Assembly: GCA_001725415.1 (NCBI GenBank)
Contig: MEGH01000013.1
Span: 93,580 to 157,579, forward strand
Source: Pseudonocardia sp. SCN 73-27
GTDB lineage: Bacteria > Actinomycetota > Actinomycetes > Mycobacteriales > Pseudonocardiaceae
DNA length: 64,000 bases
Reading direction: 5' to 3'
Shown here in pieces: positions 27,109 to 36,369 of the stretch. A program made the position numbers and the translations under genes. Below the pieces are notes generated by a model, which worked only from the letters and a program-made list of their open reading frames with translations, had not been told where the DNA came from and ran no database searches. Every line of letters starts with the position of its first letter. The stretch's first letter is position 1.

Positions 27109-28905
27109 TCAGAGGGCTCGCAGGTCCAGGGTCAGCTCCGACGGCGCGTCGGCGATCAGCCTGACCGGGATGCCCCAGTCCTGCTGGTAGCGGTGGCAGG
27201 CGGCGTAGATGCTGTCGCCCTCGTCGCAGGCCGCGGCGGCGACGCTGATCGAGAGCACCCCCTCGGTGACGTCGCCGGAGAGCTCGATCGTCCTCACGAG
27301 GCCCGCGGCGGTCCCGGCCCCGCTGACCAGCAGCGACGGCGGCGACGCCGTCACGGTCAGGGAGGTCGGGTCGCCGAAGCGGTCGTCGAGGTGCTGCCCG
27401 GTGGGTGGGGTGAAGTCGATCGTGAGTTGCAGCGGGCCGGGCGCGAGGTCGGTACGCGGGCGGCGGACCTTGTGGGCGCCGGCGTCGACGCGGGCCCCGG
27501 CCGGGATGGGCAGCCGAACGAGCCGGTGTGCGGCCGACTCGACGACGACGAGGGTGTCGCCGTCGACGATCACGTCCGACGGCTCGGCGAGGTCTCGCGC
27601 CAGGGTCGTGACGGTGCGGGTGCCGGGGTCGTAGCGGCGGACGGCGCCGTTGTAGGTGTCGGCCACGGCGACGGACCCGTCGGGCAGGGTGCCGACGCCG
27701 AGCGGGTGCTGCAGCAGCGCCTCGTCGGGGGCGGGGCCGTCGCGGAACCCGAAGTCGAAGAGTCCCAGCCCGACGGCGGTGGTGACGGCGGCGCCGACGG
27801 CGGGCGCGGCGACGACGGAGCGCAGCGCGGAGGTCTCGGCGTCGGCGACCCACAGCGTGCCGTCGGGGCCGGTGGCCAGCCCGGAGGGCTGGGCGAAGAA
27901 GGCGTCGGTGGGCGGGCCGTCGCGCAGGCCTTCGTTGGTGGTGCCGGCGAGCACGGTCACCGCGCCGGTGCGCGGGTCGAACGACCACAGCTGGTGCGAC
28001 CCGGCCATGGCGACGACGACGCGGCCTTCCCACCAGGCGACGTCCCACGGCGTGGAGAGCTCCTCGGCGGTACCGCCGACGTCGACGCGTTCCCGCAGCT
28101 GCCCGCCGGTCCCGGCGACCCTCCGCAGCTCGCCGGAGGCCAGCGAGAGTCCTTGCAGCGCATGGTTGACCGAGTCGGCGACGACCACGTCGTAGCCGAC
28201 CTCGGCGGCGACGTCGGCGGGCAGCACGACGAGACCCTGCGGCTCCGACAGCGGGCCGCGGCGGCCGGTGCCGAACCGGCGGCGTTCGGTGACGAGGTCG
28301 GCGTCCAGCTCGACGAGCTGGTGATGGGCGGTGTCGGAGACGAGGAACGTGCCGAACGGCAGGGCGACGACCTTGCCGGGGAAGCGCAGCGCCGTCTGCG
28401 GCTCCGGGGGTGCGACGCAGGGGCCGTCGCCGCGGTGCAGGGTGCCGGCGGCCTCGTGCTCGGCGACGAGCTCGCCGATGAGGACGTCGAGGCCGTGGGC
28501 GTGACCTTCACCGGACATCTGCGCGACGACGTAGCCGGTCGGGTCGACGACGACGAGGGTCGGCCAGGCGCGGGCGGCGTAGGCGTCCCAGGTCTGGAGG
28601 GTGGGGTCGTCGAGCACCGGGTGCCCGACGCCGTAGCGCTCGACGGCGGCATCGACCGCGGCGGGCTCGCCCTCGTGTGCGAACTTCGGCGAGTGCACGC
28701 CGACGACGACGAGCACGTCGGACCAGCGCTCCTCGAGCGGACGCAGTTCGTCGAGGACGCGCAGGCAGTTGACGCAGCAGAACGTCCAGAAGTCGAGCAG
28801 GACGATCTTGCCGCGCAGGTCGGCGAGGGAGAGCTCGCGCCCGCCCGTGCTCAGCCATCGACGGCCGTGCAGCTCGGGGGCACGCACACGCATCCGGGTC
28901 GTCAC
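27109..28905 (-). CDS. Thioredoxin-like / NHL-repeat protein
   Basis: 598-residue protein with an N-terminal thioredoxin fold (about 20-160; redox motif WTFCCVNCLR) and a six-bladed NHL beta-propeller behind it (repeats such as EPQGLVV, QPSGLATGPDGTLWVADAET, HPLGVGTLPDGSVAVADTYN), then a C-terminal beta domain. No signal peptide is visible, so cytoplasmic. The same architecture is known from NHLRC2-type proteins, whose bacterial function is not established. GTG 28905 or ATG 28893 could be the start. Confidence 0.85.
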   Translation of the reverse strand: MTTRMRVRAPELHGRRWLSTGGRELSLADLRGKIVLLDFWTFCCVNCLRVLDELRPLEERWSDVLVVVGVHSPKFAHEGEPAAVDAAVERYGVGHPVLDDPTLQTWDAYAARAWPTLVVVDPTGYVVAQMSGEGHAHGLDVLIGELVAEHEAAGTLHRGDGPCVAPPEPQTALRFPGKVVALPFGTFLVSDTAHHQLVELDADLVTERRRFGTGRRGPLSEPQGLVVLPADVAAEVGYDVVVADSVNHALQGLSLASGELRRVAGTGGQLRERVDVGGTAEELSTPWDVAWWEGRVVVAMAGSHQLWSFDPRTGAVTVLAGTTNEGLRDGPPTDAFFAQPSGLATGPDGTLWVADAETSALRSVVAAPAVGAAVTTAVGLGLFDFGFRDGPAPDEALLQHPLGVGTLPDGSVAVADTYNGAVRRYDPGTRTVTTLARDLAEPSDVIVDGDTLVVVESAAHRLVRLPIPAGARVDAGAHKVRRPRTDLAPGPLQLTIDFTPPTGQHLDDRFGDPTSLTVTASPPSLLVSGAGTAAGLVRTIELSGDVTEGVLSISVAAAACDEGDSIYAACHRYQQDWGIPVRLIADAPSELTLDLRAL

Positions 28906-28951
28906 GCCGTGATCAACGGGGGTCGGCCCGCCCGTGTTCCACGACGAGGTC

Positions 28952-28991
28952 GTGAGTGGCAACGGTCGCTGCAGCGACTGTTGCCGCTCAC
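28952..28991. repeat. 40-bp palindromic repeat, copy A
   Basis: Begins GTGAGTGGCAACGGTCGC and ends GCGACTGTTGCCGCTCAC, two nearly complementary 18-base arms around a 4-base centre. Closely related 40-bp copies lie at 36979 and 55234. This copy sits in a divergent gap (NHL / fpg), where a terminator is not expected. Confidence 0.8.
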
Positions 28992-29084
28992 AGGCGCAGG
29001 GCGTCGCGGCGCCGCTGTGCCCGGTCCGCACGCTGATCGTGCGTACGCCGCGCGATCCCGGCGCCGCGGCGCGACACTGATCAC

Positions 29085-29999
29085 GTGCCCGAGCTCCCCG
29101 AGGTCGAAGCAGCCAGACGCGTCCTGGAGGAGGCGCTGGACCGTCGCATCGTCACCGTCGACGACACCGACGACTGGGTGTGCCGCCCGCATGCACCGGG
29201 GGAGATCGCGTCGGTGCTGGTCGGGGGCATGTTGACGGCGGCGCACCGGCGCGGCAAGACGATGTGGTGCGAGACCCGCGACTCGCACGGCGACGAGGGC
29301 CCGACACTCGGGGTGCACCTGGGGATGGGCGGGCGGATCGTCGTCGCCGGGTCCGGGGACGAACGGGTGAGCCGCAAGCCCGAGTGGAACCGCTTCACCG
29401 TCCGGTTCGAGGACGGCGGCGAGTTCCGGCTGTTCGACAAGCGCCGGCTGGGCCGGGTGCGCCTGGATCCGGACATCGACGCGCTCGGCCCGGACGCCGA
29501 GGACATCACGGCGGCGCAGCTGCGGGAACGGCTGGGGCGCAGCCACGCCCCGCTCAAGGCGCGGCTGCTCGACCAGAAGGTGCTGTCGGGGGTGGGCAAC
29601 CTGTTGGCCGACGAGACGTTGTGGCAGGCCAAGCTGTCGCCGTCGCGACCGTCCGACGAGCTCGACCGCACCGAGGTGAACCGCCTGCATCGCAACCTGG
29701 AACGGGCTCTGCAGGCGGCGATCGCGAACGGCGGCGTCCACACCGGACGGATCATCGAGCACCGGCATGCCGACGCGTCGTGCCCGCGGTGCGGGGCGCC
29801 GATGGTCCACGGCACCGTCGGCGGCCGGTCGACGTGGTGGTGCGGGAAGGAGCAGGGTCAGCCGGTCGCGGAGTCGACCGGTGCCGGCTCACCCGGCCGG
29901 CTGCCCCAGGACCGGCGTGCGACCACGCACACCGCGAGCCAGGTCGCGCCGACGAACCAGCCGGCGACGACGTCGCTGAACCAGTGCACGCCGAGGTAG
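29085..29999 (+). CDS. Fpg/Nei-family DNA glycosylase
   Basis: Base-excision repair glycosylase/AP lyase. The catalytic N-terminus is intact: MPELPEVE with P2 and E3. The helix-two-turn-helix KVLSGVGNLLADETLW is present. The C-terminal zinc finger is atypical: CPRC followed by WWCGKEQ, so the fourth cysteine position is Glu. The open frame runs 304 residues and overlaps the convergent PAP2 gene by 142 bp; homology ends near residue 265, and the last ~40 residues look like antisense PAP2 sequence. Substrate (8-oxoG versus oxidised pyrimidines) cannot be told. Confidence 0.85.
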   Translation: MPELPEVEAARRVLEEALDRRIVTVDDTDDWVCRPHAPGEIASVLVGGMLTAAHRRGKTMWCETRDSHGDEGPTLGVHLGMGGRIVVAGSGDERVSRKPEWNRFTVRFEDGGEFRLFDKRRLGRVRLDPDIDALGPDAEDITAAQLRERLGRSHAPLKARLLDQKVLSGVGNLLADETLWQAKLSPSRPSDELDRTEVNRLHRNLERALQAAIANGGVHTGRIIEHRHADASCPRCGAPMVHGTVGGRSTWWCGKEQGQPVAESTGAGSPGRLPQDRRATTHTASQVAPTNQPATTSLNQCTPR

Positions 30000-30535
30000 A
30001 TGCGGGTCGCCCCGACGGCCACCACCCACACCGTCGCGGTGGCGACGAGCGCGACGCGTGTCGCGGTGCTGCGGCCCGCCCACAGCAGCACGACGAGGGC
30101 GCCGATCATCACGACGGACATCGTCGCGTGCCCCGACGGCAGCGACTCGTTGGTCTCGTTCACCAGCCGCGTCGCCACCGGCGGGCGGGGCCGGTCGAAG
30201 AGCGCCTTGAGCAGCCGGAACAACGCGCTCCCACCGATCGCGGCGGCCGCGACGAACACGGCGTCGGCGCGGCGCCCGCGCAGCCAGCTCACGACGCACA
30301 TGGTCACGGCGAGCAGCGCCATCGCGGCGGTGCTGCCGATCGTCGTGACCACCACCGCGGCGGTGGTCAGAGCGGGTTCGCGGACGGCGACGGCGTCGGT
30401 GAGCAGCGCGGCATCGGCGTCGGCGGTGCCGCTGCCGGTGGCCCCGAAGTGCAGGAGCAGCCCGGCGGCAGCGGCGAGCAGGGTCACCACGACGACGCCG
30501 AGCACCAGCGGGAGCCGGGCGGGCGAAGATCGCAT
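29858..30535 (-). CDS. PAP2-family phosphatase (membrane)
   Basis: 225-residue integral membrane phosphatase with about six helices. The three PAP2 signature motifs are KALFDRPRPP, PSGHATMS and RIYLGVHWFSDVVAGW, with the catalytic histidines in the last two. Such enzymes dephosphorylate undecaprenyl pyrophosphate, phosphatidic acid or sphingoid phosphates; substrate unknown. Its 3' end overlaps the tail of the convergent glycosylase gene. Confidence 0.9.
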   Translation of the reverse strand: MRSSPARLPLVLGVVVVTLLAAAAGLLLHFGATGSGTADADAALLTDAVAVREPALTTAAVVVTTIGSTAAMALLAVTMCVVSWLRGRRADAVFVAAAAIGGSALFRLLKALFDRPRPPVATRLVNETNESLPSGHATMSVVMIGALVVLLWAGRSTATRVALVATATVWVVAVGATRIYLGVHWFSDVVAGWFVGATWLAVCVVARRSWGSRPGEPAPVDSATG

Positions 30536-30594
30536 GCGACCAGTCTGGCCGGGGCGGCGGTCCGCCGCACCCCGACCGACCGGCCGGTAGTCCT

Positions 30595-32259
30595 TCAGGC
30601 GCTGCGCCCGCGCAGCTCCCGGTAGTGCTTCACCAGTGCCGTCGACGAGGCGTCGAGACCGTCGTAGGACGGGTCGGCGTCCGACAGGACCGGCACCATC
30701 TGCTTGGCCATGACCTTGCCCAGCTCGACGCCCCACTGGTCGAACGAGTCGATGCCCCACACCGAACCCTCGACGAACGTCACGTGCTCGTAGAAGGCGA
30801 TGAGCTGGCCCAGTACCGACGGGCTGAGCTCGGGCGCGAGGATCGTCGACGTCGGACGGTTGCCGGGCATGACCTTGTGCGGCACCACGTCGGCCCGGGT
30901 GCCCTCGGCGGTGATCTCCTCGGCGGTCTTGCCGAACGCGAGCGCCGCGGTCTGGGCGAAGAGGTTGGCGGAGAACAGGTCGTGCATGTCGGCCGCGCCC
31001 TCGCCGGGCAGGTCGTGGGCAGGCCGGGCGAAGCCGATGAAGTCGGCAGGCACGAGCCGGGTGCCCTGGTGCAGCAGCTGGTAGAAGGCGTGCTGGCCGT
31101 TGGTGCCGGGCTCGCCCCACCAGATCTCACCGGTCGTGGTGGTGACGGGGACGCCGGTCTGCTGCACCGACTTGCCGTTGCTCTCCATGGTCAGCTGCTG
31201 CAGGTAGGCGGGCAGCCGGTGCAGGTACTGGCTGTAGGGGAGGACGGCGTGGGTCTGGACGCCGAAGAAGTTCGAGTACCAGACGTTGAGCAGCCCGGCG
31301 ATGAGCGGCACGTTGCGCTCGGCGGGCGTGGTGCGGAAGTGCTCGTCCATGGCGTGCATGCCGGCGAGGAACTCGCCGAACCGGTCGGGGCCGACGGCGA
31401 CCATGAGCGAGAGCCCGATCGCGGAGTCGACGGAGTACCGGCCACCGACCCAGTCCCAGAAGCCGAACATATTGGCCTCGTCGATGCCGAAGTCGCGGAC
31501 CTTTGCGGCGTTGGTCGACACGGCGGCGAAGTGCTTCGCGACGGCCGACTCGTCGCCCAGCGACGCCAGCAGCCAGTCGCGCGCGTTGCGCGCGTTGGTC
31601 AGCGTCTCCAGCGTCGTGAAGGTCTTCGATGAGACGATGAACAGCGTCGACGCCGGGTCGAGGTCGCGGACGGTCTCGGCGAGGTCGGTGGGGTCGATGT
31701 TGGACACGAACCGGACGGTGAGGTCGCGGTCGGAGTACGCCTTCAGCGCCTCGTAGGCCATGACCGGGCCGAGGTCGGAGCCGCCGATGCCGATGTTGAC
31801 GACGGCGCGGATGCGCTCGCCGGTGTGGCCGGTCCACTTGCCGGACCGCACGGAGTCGGCGAACGCGCCCATCCGGTCGAGGACCTCGTGGACGTCGGTG
31901 ACGACGTCCTGGCCGTCGACGGTGAGCGAGGCGTCGCGGGGCTGCCGCAGCGCGGTGTGCAGGACGGCGCGGTCCTCGCTGGTGTTGATGTGGTCGCCGC
32001 GGAACATCGCGGTGATGCGGTCGGGGATGCCGGCACGCTCGGCCAGCGCGAACAGGAGCGGCAGCGTGTCGCGGGTGATGCGGTGCTTGGAGTGGTCGAG
32101 GACGAGGTCGGCCGCGGTGGCGGTGAAGGCCTCGACCCGGTCGGGGTCGGAGTCGAACAGCTCGCGCAGGTGGAGTGGCTCGACCTCGCGGTGGTGGGCG
32201 GCCAGTGCGGCCCACTCGGGCGTCGACGTGATGTCGGCGGGACGGCTCGATGCGCTCAC
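30595..32259 (-). CDS. pgi: Glucose-6-phosphate isomerase
   Basis: Interconverts glucose-6-P and fructose-6-P in glycolysis/gluconeogenesis. 554 residues, the full-length bacterial/eukaryotic type. Signatures: [31 protein letters not shown], and the second PGI signature near the C-terminus ([17 protein letters not shown]). GTG 32259 has CATGAT six bases upstream as a possible -10. Single gene. Confidence 0.97.
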   Translation of the reverse strand: MSASSRPADITSTPEWAALAAHHREVEPLHLRELFDSDPDRVEAFTATAADLVLDHSKHRITRDTLPLLFALAERAGIPDRITAMFRGDHINTSEDRAVLHTALRQPRDASLTVDGQDVVTDVHEVLDRMGAFADSVRSGKWTGHTGERIRAVVNIGIGGSDLGPVMAYEALKAYSDRDLTVRFVSNIDPTDLAETVRDLDPASTLFIVSSKTFTTLETLTNARNARDWLLASLGDESAVAKHFAAVSTNAAKVRDFGIDEANMFGFWDWVGGRYSVDSAIGLSLMVAVGPDRFGEFLAGMHAMDEHFRTTPAERNVPLIAGLLNVWYSNFFGVQTHAVLPYSQYLHRLPAYLQQLTMESNGKSVQQTGVPVTTTTGEIWWGEPGTNGQHAFYQLLHQGTRLVPADFIGFARPAHDLPGEGAADMHDLFSANLFAQTAALAFGKTAEEITAEGTRADVVPHKVMPGNRPTSTILAPELSPSVLGQLIAFYEHVTFVEGSVWGIDSFDQWGVELGKVMAKQMVPVLSDADPSYDGLDASSTALVKHYRELRGRSA

Positions 32260-32869
32260 GGCCCCATCATGCCGACACCGGCAACCGTTGAGGAGAACGA
32301 GATCGGCCGGGCGGCGCTCCCCAGTGCCGCCCGGCCGGTCGGGGGTTCTCGACACCCCCGTCGACAACCCCGGCCACCTCGTGTCACGGCCCGCTCCCCA
32401 GCGGCGGTGACGTGGTGGACGTCCGTGCCGGGCGGGCCCCCCAGGTGCTGCCCTCCCGCCCGGCAACGAGAACTCTGCCGCACGGTGCCGATCGCGACGA
32501 CCGTGCTGACCCGCCGACCGGGGTGGTGGTAGCCCCACCCCCGTACGGACGCATGCCGTCGCGACGGGCCGCGGGAGCCACGCTTTCGGGTCCGAAGAAC
32601 GCCCCTGAGTGGTCGTCGAAACTCGAAGCGTCACCTTTTCCGTCGGCGTGCGTTACACGGATGAGTGGTCGATGTGCGACAGCTCACCGCGCAGGACCGT
32701 TCGGTCGTCGTCGGATCGGCCGTTCGTCGCTCAGGACAGCGACGTCCGGGCTAACGTCGGCTCCACGACCGCTACGGAAAGCGTCCGGTCGGGCACGCAA
32801 CGTCGACCGACCAGCGCGTCGCACATGCCCTGCCGGACACGACGAACGATCGATGCACAGGAGGCTGAG
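32260..32869. other. 610-bp divergent gap pgi / DoxX gene with a strong hairpin
   Basis: No convincing protein-coding frame. At 32304-32337 a perfect 12-bp stem (CGGCCGGGCGGC and complement, 10-base loop) is a strong terminator-like hairpin where no annotated gene ends, and GGGGTGG/CCACCCC (about 32519-32541) forms a weaker one. A short untranslated transcript is possible. The DoxX ribosome-binding site AGGAGG lies at 32859-32864. Confidence 0.45.
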
Positions 32870-33670
32870 ATGCCCCGCACGCTCCCCGCCCAGGTCCGCG
32901 ACTGGACCGAGAACTGGTACCGCGACGTGCTGATCCTCGTCGCGCGCGTCCTCGTCTCGGTGGTGATGCTCGCGCACGTCTGGCAGACGTTCGTGCAGAC
33001 GGGCTTCGCGTCCACGACGGTGGTGTTCACCAACTTCGGCATCCCGATCGCCATCGCCGCCACCGCGTTCACGCTCGTCGTGGAGCTCACGGGCTCGATC
33101 CTGCTGCTGCTCGGCGTGATGGTCCGCTGGGCGGCGCTCGGATTCACGTTCGTCATGGGCGGCGCCGTGTGGTTCGTCCACGCCAAGAACGGAATCTTCG
33201 TCAAGAACGGCGGCTGGGAGCTCGTCGGCATGATCATCGCGGTGGTCCTGGGTGTCGCCGCATTCGGTCCGGGCCGGCTCAGCCTGTCCCACGTCGCCGC
33301 CGGGTGGCGGGCCCGCGCCGAGGTCCGGCGCGCCGAGCGCCGTTCCGTCGTCGTCACCGTGCACGACAACGGTCGTCCGGCCGCCCCCGCGATGGCCGGC
33401 GCGACCGTCACCGAGTCCACCGCCCCCGCGGGTGACGACGTGGCCACCGAGGCCCGCGGGTTCCCGATGCTGAGCGAGACCTTCGTCCCGATGGGGCGCC
33501 CGGCCGCGCGCCCGGCCGCCGCACCCGTTGCGGCGCAGGGTAAGCCGTACGACGCGCCGCAGTCGCCCGTCGTCGGGACGCCCGCGCACAGCGGGGCGGG
33601 CGCACAGGAGCCGGCCCGCTACGTCCCCGCCTGGACCGAGCCCGAGCCGCACCTGTTCTCCGCCCGCTGA
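32870..33670 (+). CDS. DoxX-family membrane protein
   Basis: 266 residues. The N-terminal half has four hydrophobic helices in the DoxX pattern (VLILVARVLVSVVMLAHVWQ; GIPIAIAATAFTLVVELTGS; LLLLGVMVRWAALGFTFVMG; ELVGMIIAVVLGVAAF). The C-terminal ~120 residues are cytoplasmic, rich in Pro/Ala and of low complexity. DoxX proteins associate with redox and thiol-stress systems; the role here is unknown. ATG 32870 has a consensus AGGAGG six bases upstream. Confidence 0.82.
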   Translation: MPRTLPAQVRDWTENWYRDVLILVARVLVSVVMLAHVWQTFVQTGFASTTVVFTNFGIPIAIAATAFTLVVELTGSILLLLGVMVRWAALGFTFVMGGAVWFVHAKNGIFVKNGGWELVGMIIAVVLGVAAFGPGRLSLSHVAAGWRARAEVRRAERRSVVVTVHDNGRPAAPAMAGATVTESTAPAGDDVATEARGFPMLSETFVPMGRPAARPAAAPVAAQGKPYDAPQSPVVGTPAHSGAGAQEPARYVPAWTEPEPHLFSAR

Positions 33671-33789
33671 GCCGGCCCCCGGCAGGGTCCCCGCGGACGC
33701 CGGACCGCCCCCCGCGGCGCACGCACACCCCGCTCTCCCGCACGACGGCCGTCGGCAAGGATGGTCGTCGAGCGAGAGGACGGGGTGTC

Positions 33790-34650
33790 GTGCTGCGAGG
33801 GGTCACCGCGATCCGCTACGTCACGCCGCTGCGTGAGGGCGGGTCGCTGCCGGGAGGACTGATGGAGGCCGACGACCTCGGCACCTACGTCGTGAAGTTC
33901 CACGGCGCGGGTCAGGGCCGCAAGGTGCTGGTCGCCGAGATCGTGGCGGGGGAGCTGGCGCGTGGGCTCGGCCTGGCGGTGCCCGAGCTGCTCACCGTCG
34001 ACGTCGACCCGCAGCTGGGGCTGGCCGAGCCCGACCAGGAGGTCCAGGAGCTGCTGCGCAACTCGCCGGGCCGCAACCTCGGCGTCGACTTCCTGCCCGG
34101 CGCGCTCGACCTCGATCCGCTCGCGTTCGACCCCGGCCCGGAGTTCGCCGGCCGGGTGCTGTGGTTCGACGCGCTCGTCGGCAACGTCGACCGCTCGTGG
34201 CGCAACGCCAACCTGCTGCTGTGGCACCGCCGTCCGTACCTGATCGACCACGGCGCCACGCTCACGTTCCACCACGGCTGGTCCGGGCCGCCCACGGCCG
34301 ACGCCCTCGCCGAGCGCGCCGCTCGCCCCTACGACGCGGCCGACCACGTCCTCATCGGCTGCGCCCCCGACGTCGACGCCGCCGACGCCGGGTCGGCCCC
34401 GCGCGTCACGCCCGCACTGCTGGCCGCGGCCACCGCCGCCGTGCCCGACGAGTGGCTCGACGGCGAGCCCGGCTTCGACTCGCCCGACGACGTCCGCGCC
34501 GCCTACGTCGCCGCCCTCACCGCCCGTCTCGACGCCCGCGCGACGTGGCTGCCACCGTTGCGCGAGGCCGCGGCCGCCGGTGCCGGACGCCGCAGCCGCC
34601 CCGCGGCTGGGCACCCGCCGTGGCTCGCCGGGTGGAGGGCCGGGCGATGA
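33790..34650 (+). CDS. HipA-like kinase-fold protein
   Basis: 286-residue protein of the HipA-like kinase family, single-domain relatives of the HipA Ser/Thr kinase. Visible are a GGSLPGGLMEADDLGTYVVKF nucleotide-loop-like start with a lysine strand, WFDALVGNVDRSWRNANLL (catalytic-loop-like, D and N residues) and YLIDHGATL (metal-binding DHG). It lacks the N-terminal HipA subdomain and no HipB antitoxin adjoins. Its stop overlaps the DUF3037 gene start (ATGA), a pairing seen repeatedly in actinobacteria. Function unproven. Confidence 0.75.
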   Translation: MLRGVTAIRYVTPLREGGSLPGGLMEADDLGTYVVKFHGAGQGRKVLVAEIVAGELARGLGLAVPELLTVDVDPQLGLAEPDQEVQELLRNSPGRNLGVDFLPGALDLDPLAFDPGPEFAGRVLWFDALVGNVDRSWRNANLLLWHRRPYLIDHGATLTFHHGWSGPPTADALAERAARPYDAADHVLIGCAPDVDAADAGSAPRVTPALLAAATAAVPDEWLDGEPGFDSPDDVRAAYVAALTARLDARATWLPPLREAAAAGAGRRSRPAAGHPPWLAGWRAGR

Positions 34651-35075
34651 CCCTGCACCTCTACGAGTACGCCCTGCTCCAGGTCGTGCCCCGCCCCGAC
34701 CGCGGCGAGACCGTCAACGCCGGTGTGCTCGTCTACTGCCGGGCCGTCGACTTCCTGGGTGCCGCCGTGCACCTCGACGCCGCCCGGGTCGCCGTCCTCG
34801 ACCCGCACGCCGACATCGAGGCCATCGCGCTCGCCCTCGACGCGGTCGCCGGCATCACCGCCGTCGGCGCCCCCGCCCGGTCCGACCGGCTCACCGACGG
34901 CGCGCTCGCGGCCACCGGTCCGGCCGACGGCGAGGACCTGGGGCGTCGGTTCCGTAGGCTCACCGCACCGCGCTCGACGGTCGTGCGTCCCGGGTCCGTC
35001 CACACCGGACTCACCGCCGACCCCGCGGCGGAACCGGCGAGGCTCCTTGCCCGCCTTGTGCTGCCGCTCACGTGA
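34647..35075 (+). CDS. DUF3037-family protein
   Basis: 142-residue protein starting LHLYEYALLQVVPRPDRGE, the DUF3037 hallmark, with NAGVLVYC and a C-terminal RFRRLTAPRSTVVRPG. The family has no known biochemical role. ATG 34647 overlaps the stop of the HipA-like gene, so the two are translated together and probably act together (inference). Confidence 0.8.
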   Translation: MTLHLYEYALLQVVPRPDRGETVNAGVLVYCRAVDFLGAAVHLDAARVAVLDPHADIEAIALALDAVAGITAVGAPARSDRLTDGALAATGPADGEDLGRRFRRLTAPRSTVVRPGSVHTGLTADPAAEPARLLARLVLPLT

Positions 35076-35106
35076 CAGGCCGCGGCCGAGGACATTGAAT
35101 GGGCGG

Positions 35107-36174
35107 ATGAGCCGATCGACGGAGATCGCCACCGACGACCCCGTGCCCGTGGCGCCGCTGGCCCGCTGGCTCGACGCGCACGTCGACGAGGTGTCCGCCG
35201 CGTCCGGGACGCTGCGCGCCGACCGCATCGCCGGCGGGCACTCGAACCTGACCTACCGGATCGTCGACGACGCGGGCGCCGCCTGGGCGCTGCGCCGCCC
35301 GCCGATGGGCGGCGTGCTGGCGACCGCGCACGACATGAGCCGGGAGTGGCGGTTCATCAGCGCGCTGCACCCGACGCCGGTGCCCGTCGCCCGGCCCGTC
35401 GCGTACTGCGCGGACACCGACGTCATCGGCGCGGAGTTCTACGTCATGGGCTACGTCGAGGGCACCGTCCTGGGGGACGACGCCGCCGGCGCCGCCTACC
35501 CCGAGGGCTCCCGGCACGCCGCCGGGCTCGCGACCGTCGACGTCCTCGCCGACCTGCACGCCGTCGATCCTGACGAGGCCGGCCTCGGCGACCTGCACCG
35601 GCCCGGCAGCTACCTGCAACGCCAGCTCAAGCGTTGGCACACGCAGGCCCACGCCTCGGCGGTCGAGGACCTGACGGGGATCGACGTCGTCCACGACCTG
35701 CTCGTCGCCGCCGCCCCCGAGGCCGCGACGACGCGCATCGCGCACGGCGACTTCCGCGCCGGCAACCTCATGTACGGACCCGACGGCGAGGTCCGCGCCG
35801 TCCTCGACTGGGAGCTCGCGACGCTCGGCGACCCGCTCGCCGACCTCGGCTGGCTGCTCATGTCGTGGACCCGTCCCGGCGACGCCGTTCCCGCGGGCAC
35901 CAACAGCCCGTCGGCCCAGCCGGGGTTCCCGGAACGGTCCGAGCTGGTGGCACGCTATGTCGAACGGACGGGAACTCCGCTCGCCGACGACGTCGTCGAC
36001 TACTACGTGGCCTTCGCCCGGTGGCGTTCCGCCTGCATCGGCGCGGGGGTGTACTCGCGCTACGTCGCCGGTCACATGGGTCCGGGCGCCGAGCAGGGCG
36101 CGGCCACCGCGACCCGGCTCGAGGTGCTGCAGGCCCAGGTCGAGGAGGCCCGGCGGATGCTGGGGGGCATCTGA
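35107..36174 (+). CDS. Phosphotransferase family protein (APH/ACAD10-like)
   Basis: 355-residue kinase of the aminoglycoside-phosphotransferase fold. Seen: GGHSNLTYRIVDDAG (nucleotide region), WALRRPP lysine-equivalent strand, catalytic HGDFRAGNLMYG and DWELATLGDPLADLGWLL (DFG-equivalent). Related to the ACAD10 N-terminal kinase, which acts on hydroxyacyl-CoA intermediates, so a fatty or hydroxy-acid role is more likely than antibiotic resistance. TTGAAT (35095-35100), six bases before ATG 35107, suggests a leaderless start. Confidence 0.85.
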   Translation: MSRSTEIATDDPVPVAPLARWLDAHVDEVSAASGTLRADRIAGGHSNLTYRIVDDAGAAWALRRPPMGGVLATAHDMSREWRFISALHPTPVPVARPVAYCADTDVIGAEFYVMGYVEGTVLGDDAAGAAYPEGSRHAAGLATVDVLADLHAVDPDEAGLGDLHRPGSYLQRQLKRWHTQAHASAVEDLTGIDVVHDLLVAAAPEAATTRIAHGDFRAGNLMYGPDGEVRAVLDWELATLGDPLADLGWLLMSWTRPGDAVPAGTNSPSAQPGFPERSELVARYVERTGTPLADDVVDYYVAFARWRSACIGAGVYSRYVAGHMGPGAEQGAATATRLEVLQAQVEEARRMLGGI

Positions 36175-36218
36175 CGGATCACTCGCCGAGCCCATCGGTG
36201 ATCCATCAGATGCCCCCC
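36162..36218 (+). terminator. Long terminator hairpin overlapping a stop codon
   Basis: Arms 36162-36182 and 36198-36218 are 21 bases with one mismatch (core GGGGGGCATCTGA / TCAGATGCCCCCC). The TGA stop of the phosphotransferase gene lies inside the left arm. Confidence 0.8.
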
Positions 36219-36369
36219 GGCGGCTGACCCGCGTGACGTCGTCACCGGATCGGAACACTTCCGATGGACGTTTCGAACGCTCCAACTCCGGCGATGTGCG
36301 CGACAATCGCGCGACGCGCTGCCGGACCGGCGCGCGCCGCGACGCACTCGGCTTGGGAGACGGACGACG

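Noticed and set aside
33790-34650. Classical HipBA toxin-antitoxin locus
   Set aside because: No HipB-type HTH gene precedes it and the kinase lacks the N-terminal HipA subdomain.
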